Of a stretch of 7,736 nucleotides of DNA, positions 6,134 to 7,736 are shown in pieces. Source of the stretch: Rhodobacteraceae bacterium UBA6273. GTDB taxonomy: Bacteria; Pseudomonadota; Alphaproteobacteria; Rhodobacterales; Rhodobacteraceae. A model generated the notes under the pieces. It saw only the letters and a program-made list of their open reading frames with translations, did no database searches and was not told where the DNA came from. The DNA lies in the NCBI GenBank assembly GCA_002440625.1, contig DJUV01000169.1, positions 1-7,736 on the forward strand, read 5' to 3'. The first letter of the stretch is position 1; the number at the start of each line of letters is the position of its first letter. The position numbers and the translations under genes are program-made.

Positions 6134-7314
6134 GCCAGCGGGCAGAGCGGGAGGCGGATCTCGCCGTCTGGTGCCTCGCCCTTGGCCAGTTCATCGCCTA
6201 TGCCGGGCTTCTCTATTCCTTCCCCGCGCTTCTGGTCGCGGCGGAGGCGGGGACCGGCTGGTCGAAATCCGCGCTGGCCCTTGGCCCGACGGTCGCGCTT
6301 GCGGTGGCCGCTGTCGTCTCGCCCTTTTGCGGAAAGCTTGTCGACCGGGGTTGGGGCGGCGAGATGCTGATCGGCGCGCCCATCGTTGGCGCACTTGGGC
6401 TCACGGCGGCGGCTTTGGCACAAGGGCAGGCGGGATGGGTCGCGGGCTGGGCCGTGGCGGGGCTGGCACAGGGCGCGGGTTTCTATGACGGCTGCTTTGC
6501 CTTCCTGATCCGCCGCCTTGGTCCCGATGCCCGCGCCGCGATCATCCGCATCACGCTGGTCGCGGGGTTTTCGGGGAGCTTCACCTATCCGGCCGGGGCA
6601 TGGGCGGGAGAGGTCTTTGGCTGGCGTGTCGCCCTTCTCATGTTCGCAGGCCTTCTCGCCGCCGTCGGTCTGGCGGTGAACGCATGGGGCGTCACGCTTC
6701 TCAGGCGCGGGGTGCGGGCCGGGGGGCGGGCCTATGCCGATCCGCCGGGGATGCTTGCCCGGGCGATGCGGCAGCGGGTGTTCTGGCTGATCGGCCTCAT
6801 CTTCGCGCTGGTCTATGTCGCGCACGGCATCATCATCACCTTCGCCGTTCCGCTCTTTCAGGGCCAGGGCGCAAGCCATGCGGCGGCAGTCTGGGCGGCG
6901 GCGCTCATTGGCGCGGCGCAGGTGGCGGGGCGGGTTCTCTTCATGGGCTGGGGGCGGCACGTCACGCTTGTCGGCATGGTGCGCTCCGTCCTCCTGGCGA
7001 TGGCGGGGGCGGCGCTTGTCCTTTGGCTTGCCGGGGCGGCGCCGGGGCTGATCTTCGTCACTGCCGCGCTGCAGGGTGCGGCCATCGGCATCGTCTCGAT
7101 CCTGAGGCCGATCCTGATCGCCGAGGCGCTTGGCAACGAGGGCTTCGGTGTGATTTCCGGGGCTCTGGCAATCGGCGTCCTCGCCGGGGCGGCGGCGGCG
7201 CCATGGGTTGGCGCGGTGATCCTTGACGGGGCGGGGGTGAATGCGACGATCGGGGTGGTATTTGCCATGGCGCTGGCGGCCACGGGGTTGGCGATGTTCG
7301 TGCGGCGGGGGTGA
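6130..7314 (+). CDS. Major facilitator superfamily transporter, substrate unknown
   Basis: A 394-residue, very hydrophobic protein with about 12 membrane segments and short loops, the size of a standard MFS permease. The loop between segments 2 and 3 carries GKLVDRG (68-74), a recognisable MFS motif A (G-x-L-x-D-R). A charged central stretch at about 191-216 (LRRGVRAGGR, then RAMRQR) separates the two six-helix halves. The overall look is that of the monocarboxylate/OFA-like branch, but this cannot be fixed from sequence alone. The GTG start at 6130 overlaps the carboxypeptidase stop. There is no clear ribosome site ahead of it, so translation probably depends on coupling. As third gene after ctaA and the M32 peptidase, it might move a product of peptide breakdown or an unrelated metabolite; this is speculation. 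The stop is followed directly by a G-rich 14-mer also found at the trmJ end. Confidence 0.88.
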   Translation: MSQRAEREADLAVWCLALGQFIAYAGLLYSFPALLVAAEAGTGWSKSALALGPTVALAVAAVVSPFCGKLVDRGWGGEMLIGAPIVGALGLTAAALAQGQAGWVAGWAVAGLAQGAGFYDGCFAFLIRRLGPDARAAIIRITLVAGFSGSFTYPAGAWAGEVFGWRVALLMFAGLLAAVGLAVNAWGVTLLRRGVRAGGRAYADPPGMLARAMRQRVFWLIGLIFALVYVAHGIIITFAVPLFQGQGASHAAAVWAAALIGAAQVAGRVLFMGWGRHVTLVGMVRSVLLAMAGAALVLWLAGAAPGLIFVTAALQGAAIGIVSILRPILIAEALGNEGFGVISGALAIGVLAGAAAAPWVGAVILDGAGVNATIGVVFAMALAATGLAMFVRRG

Positions 7315-7328
7315 GGGGGTAGGGGGCT
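7315..7328 (+). repeat. Second copy of the GGGGGTAGGGGGCT 14-mer
   Basis: The same 14 bases occur at 3361-3374 over the trmJ stop codon and here directly after the MFS stop codon. At 3361 they open a GGGGG/CCCCC hairpin; here the following bases differ (GACGGCC), so no equally good hairpin forms. This may be a decayed or partial copy of the repeat at 3361-3430. Confidence 0.5.
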
Positions 7329-7346
7329 GACGGCCCGTCGACGCAA

Positions 7347-7370
7347 CGGCAGATGCCATCGCATCTGCCG
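7347..7370. repeat. Perfect 10-bp inverted repeat downstream of the MFS gene
   Basis: CGGCAGATGC (7347-7356), CATC loop, GCATCTGCCG (7361-7370). The hairpin is perfect and stable, 33 nt after the MFS stop. There is no T run behind it, so it is not a classical intrinsic terminator on either strand. It may protect the transcript end or be a protein-binding palindrome. Confidence 0.55.
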
Positions 7371-7391
7371 CGCGGAACGACCCCACATGGA

Positions 7392-7471
7392 GTCCGGGGG
7401 CCTAAAGCCCCCGGACAGCGCCTGCCCTGCCCCCGGCAGGCGCTTCTCGCCCGCCGGGTCAGGCGCTGTCC
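7392..7471. repeat. Cluster of overlapping, mutually exclusive inverted repeats
   Basis: Four perfect pairings share bases. One is GTCCGGGGGC (7392-7401) with GCCCCCGGAC (7407-7416). The second is AGCGCCTGCC (7417-7426) with GGCAGGCGCT (7435-7444). The third is a 12-bp pair, GGACAGCGCCTG (7413-7424) with CAGGCGCTGTCC (7460-7471). The fourth, inside the third, is CCCGGC (7432-7437) with GCCGGG (7453-7458). The third cannot form together with either of the first two. The region lies between convergent genes and has no convincing coding potential. It could be a structured 3' transcript end, a repeat family member or, less likely, a switch. Confidence 0.55.
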
Positions 7472-7522
7472 TCCGTGGTCTTGTGCTGAAGCGGTCTTGC
7501 GGCGGCGTTTGCGTATGAGCGG

Positions 7523-7548
7523 GACGACGCCAATGGCGCCGTCTTTTT
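7523..7548 (+). terminator. Intrinsic terminator of the ctaA-M32-MFS transcript
   Basis: GACGACGCC (7523-7531), AAT loop, GGCGCCGTC (7535-7543) form a 9-bp stem with one A-C mismatch, followed at once by TTTTT (7544-7548). This fits a rho-independent terminator for + strand transcription, about 210 nt after the MFS stop. An outer 7-bp pair, TGAGCGG (7516-7522) with CCGCTCA (7549-7555), brackets the whole element. The minus strand lacks a T run after the stem. Confidence 0.7.
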
Positions 7549-7590
7549 CCGCTCACGGTGGCGGGTTGCGTGGCCTTCCCCCCAAACGCC

Positions 7591-7736
7591 TCAACCCTGC
7601 CAGTCCGGTTTCCGCTTTTCCAGAAACGCGGCGATGCCTTCCTCGGTGTCGCGCCAGAGCATGTTCTCCACCATCACCGCGGCCGCGTGGTCATAGGCCT
7701 CGGCCACAGGTATCTCGATCTGGTCGTAGAAGGCGC
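7591..7736 (-). CDS. Enoyl-CoA hydratase/isomerase family protein, C-terminal end only
   Basis: The last 47 residues of a protein whose start lies beyond the window. The minus strand from 7736 reads AFYDQIEIPVAEAYDHAAA and then MVENMLWRDTEEGIAAFLEK, ending KPDWQG and TGA at 7593-7591. Met-(3)-Leu-x-x-Asp-x-x-Glu-Gly-(3)-Phe-(2)-Lys-Arg is the C-terminal helix pattern of crotonase-fold enoyl-CoA hydratases, where the EGI/EGxxAFxEKR region closes the active-site side of the trimer. The protein would hydrate trans-2-enoyl-CoA in fatty acid or related acyl-CoA breakdown. The catalytic glutamates and oxyanion-hole residues are outside the window, so another crotonase-family activity is equally possible. 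It is convergent with the MFS gene. Confidence 0.8.
   Translation of the reverse strand, partial: AFYDQIEIPVAEAYDHAAAVMVENMLWRDTEEGIAAFLEKRKPDWQG

Noticed and set aside
6121..7386. 421-codon minus-strand open frame opposite the MFS gene
   Set aside because: The product is a low-complexity Arg/Pro/Asp-rich shadow, while the + strand encodes a clear membrane transporter with motif A.
7387..7518. 43-codon + strand open frame starting with ATG in the 3' intergenic region
   Set aside because: No ribosome binding site, and it runs straight through the overlapping hairpins, which explain its sequence better. Could not be supported as a gene.
6858..7556. 232-codon minus-strand open frame reaching into the 3' intergenic region
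   Set aside because: Mostly antisense to the MFS gene, composition typical of a shadow, and it crosses the hairpin cluster and terminator. No recognisable domain.

Overview
The window is a gene-dense, roughly two-thirds G+C stretch of what looks like an ordinary alphaproteobacterial chromosome, most likely from the Rhodobacter/Paracoccus group (Rhodobacterales). The pointers are an olsB-olsA pair, a cysteine-free COX15-type heme A synthase, a short TfoX-N protein beside a divergent ThiE-like protein, strong third-position GC bias, and an intergenic repeat of a style I recall from that order. No phage, plasmid, CRISPR, tRNA, rRNA or insertion-sequence features were seen.

Layout. Bases 1-1553 (+) hold the 3' part of olsB and complete olsA, overlapping by 4 bp; together they make ornithine lipids. 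Facing them across a 7-nt gap is a minus-strand pair read right to left: a tfoX-N-domain gene (2566-2237) and then a ThiE/TenI-like gene (2181-1561). Divergent from tfoX, behind a plausible sigma-70 promoter, is a TrmJ-type tRNA 2'-O-methyltransferase (2631-3368, +). Its stop codon runs into a hairpin-rich repeat (3361-3430).

Bases 3501-7314 (+) form a tightly coupled three-gene unit: heme A synthase (ctaA/COX15), an M32 zinc carboxypeptidase, and an MFS permease. Both junctions are 4-bp start/stop overlaps (ATGA, GTGA). The next gene, on the minus strand and cut by the window end, is the C-terminal end of an enoyl-CoA hydratase (7736-7591). The 276-bp gap between these convergent genes has several perfect inverted repeats, some mutually exclusive, and ends in a good intrinsic terminator on the + strand.

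How the genes work together. Ornithine lipid synthesis, heme A for the aa3-type oxidase, and tRNA position-32 methylation are recognisable core functions. The carboxypeptidase-permease pair behind heme A synthase suggests peptide or metabolite turnover coupled in expression to ctaA, but no substrate can be read from the sequence. I see no convincing new biological system. The points most worth a second look are the competing hairpins after the MFS gene, the ThiE homologue that appears to lack the usual catalytic residues, and the repeat shared by two gene ends.
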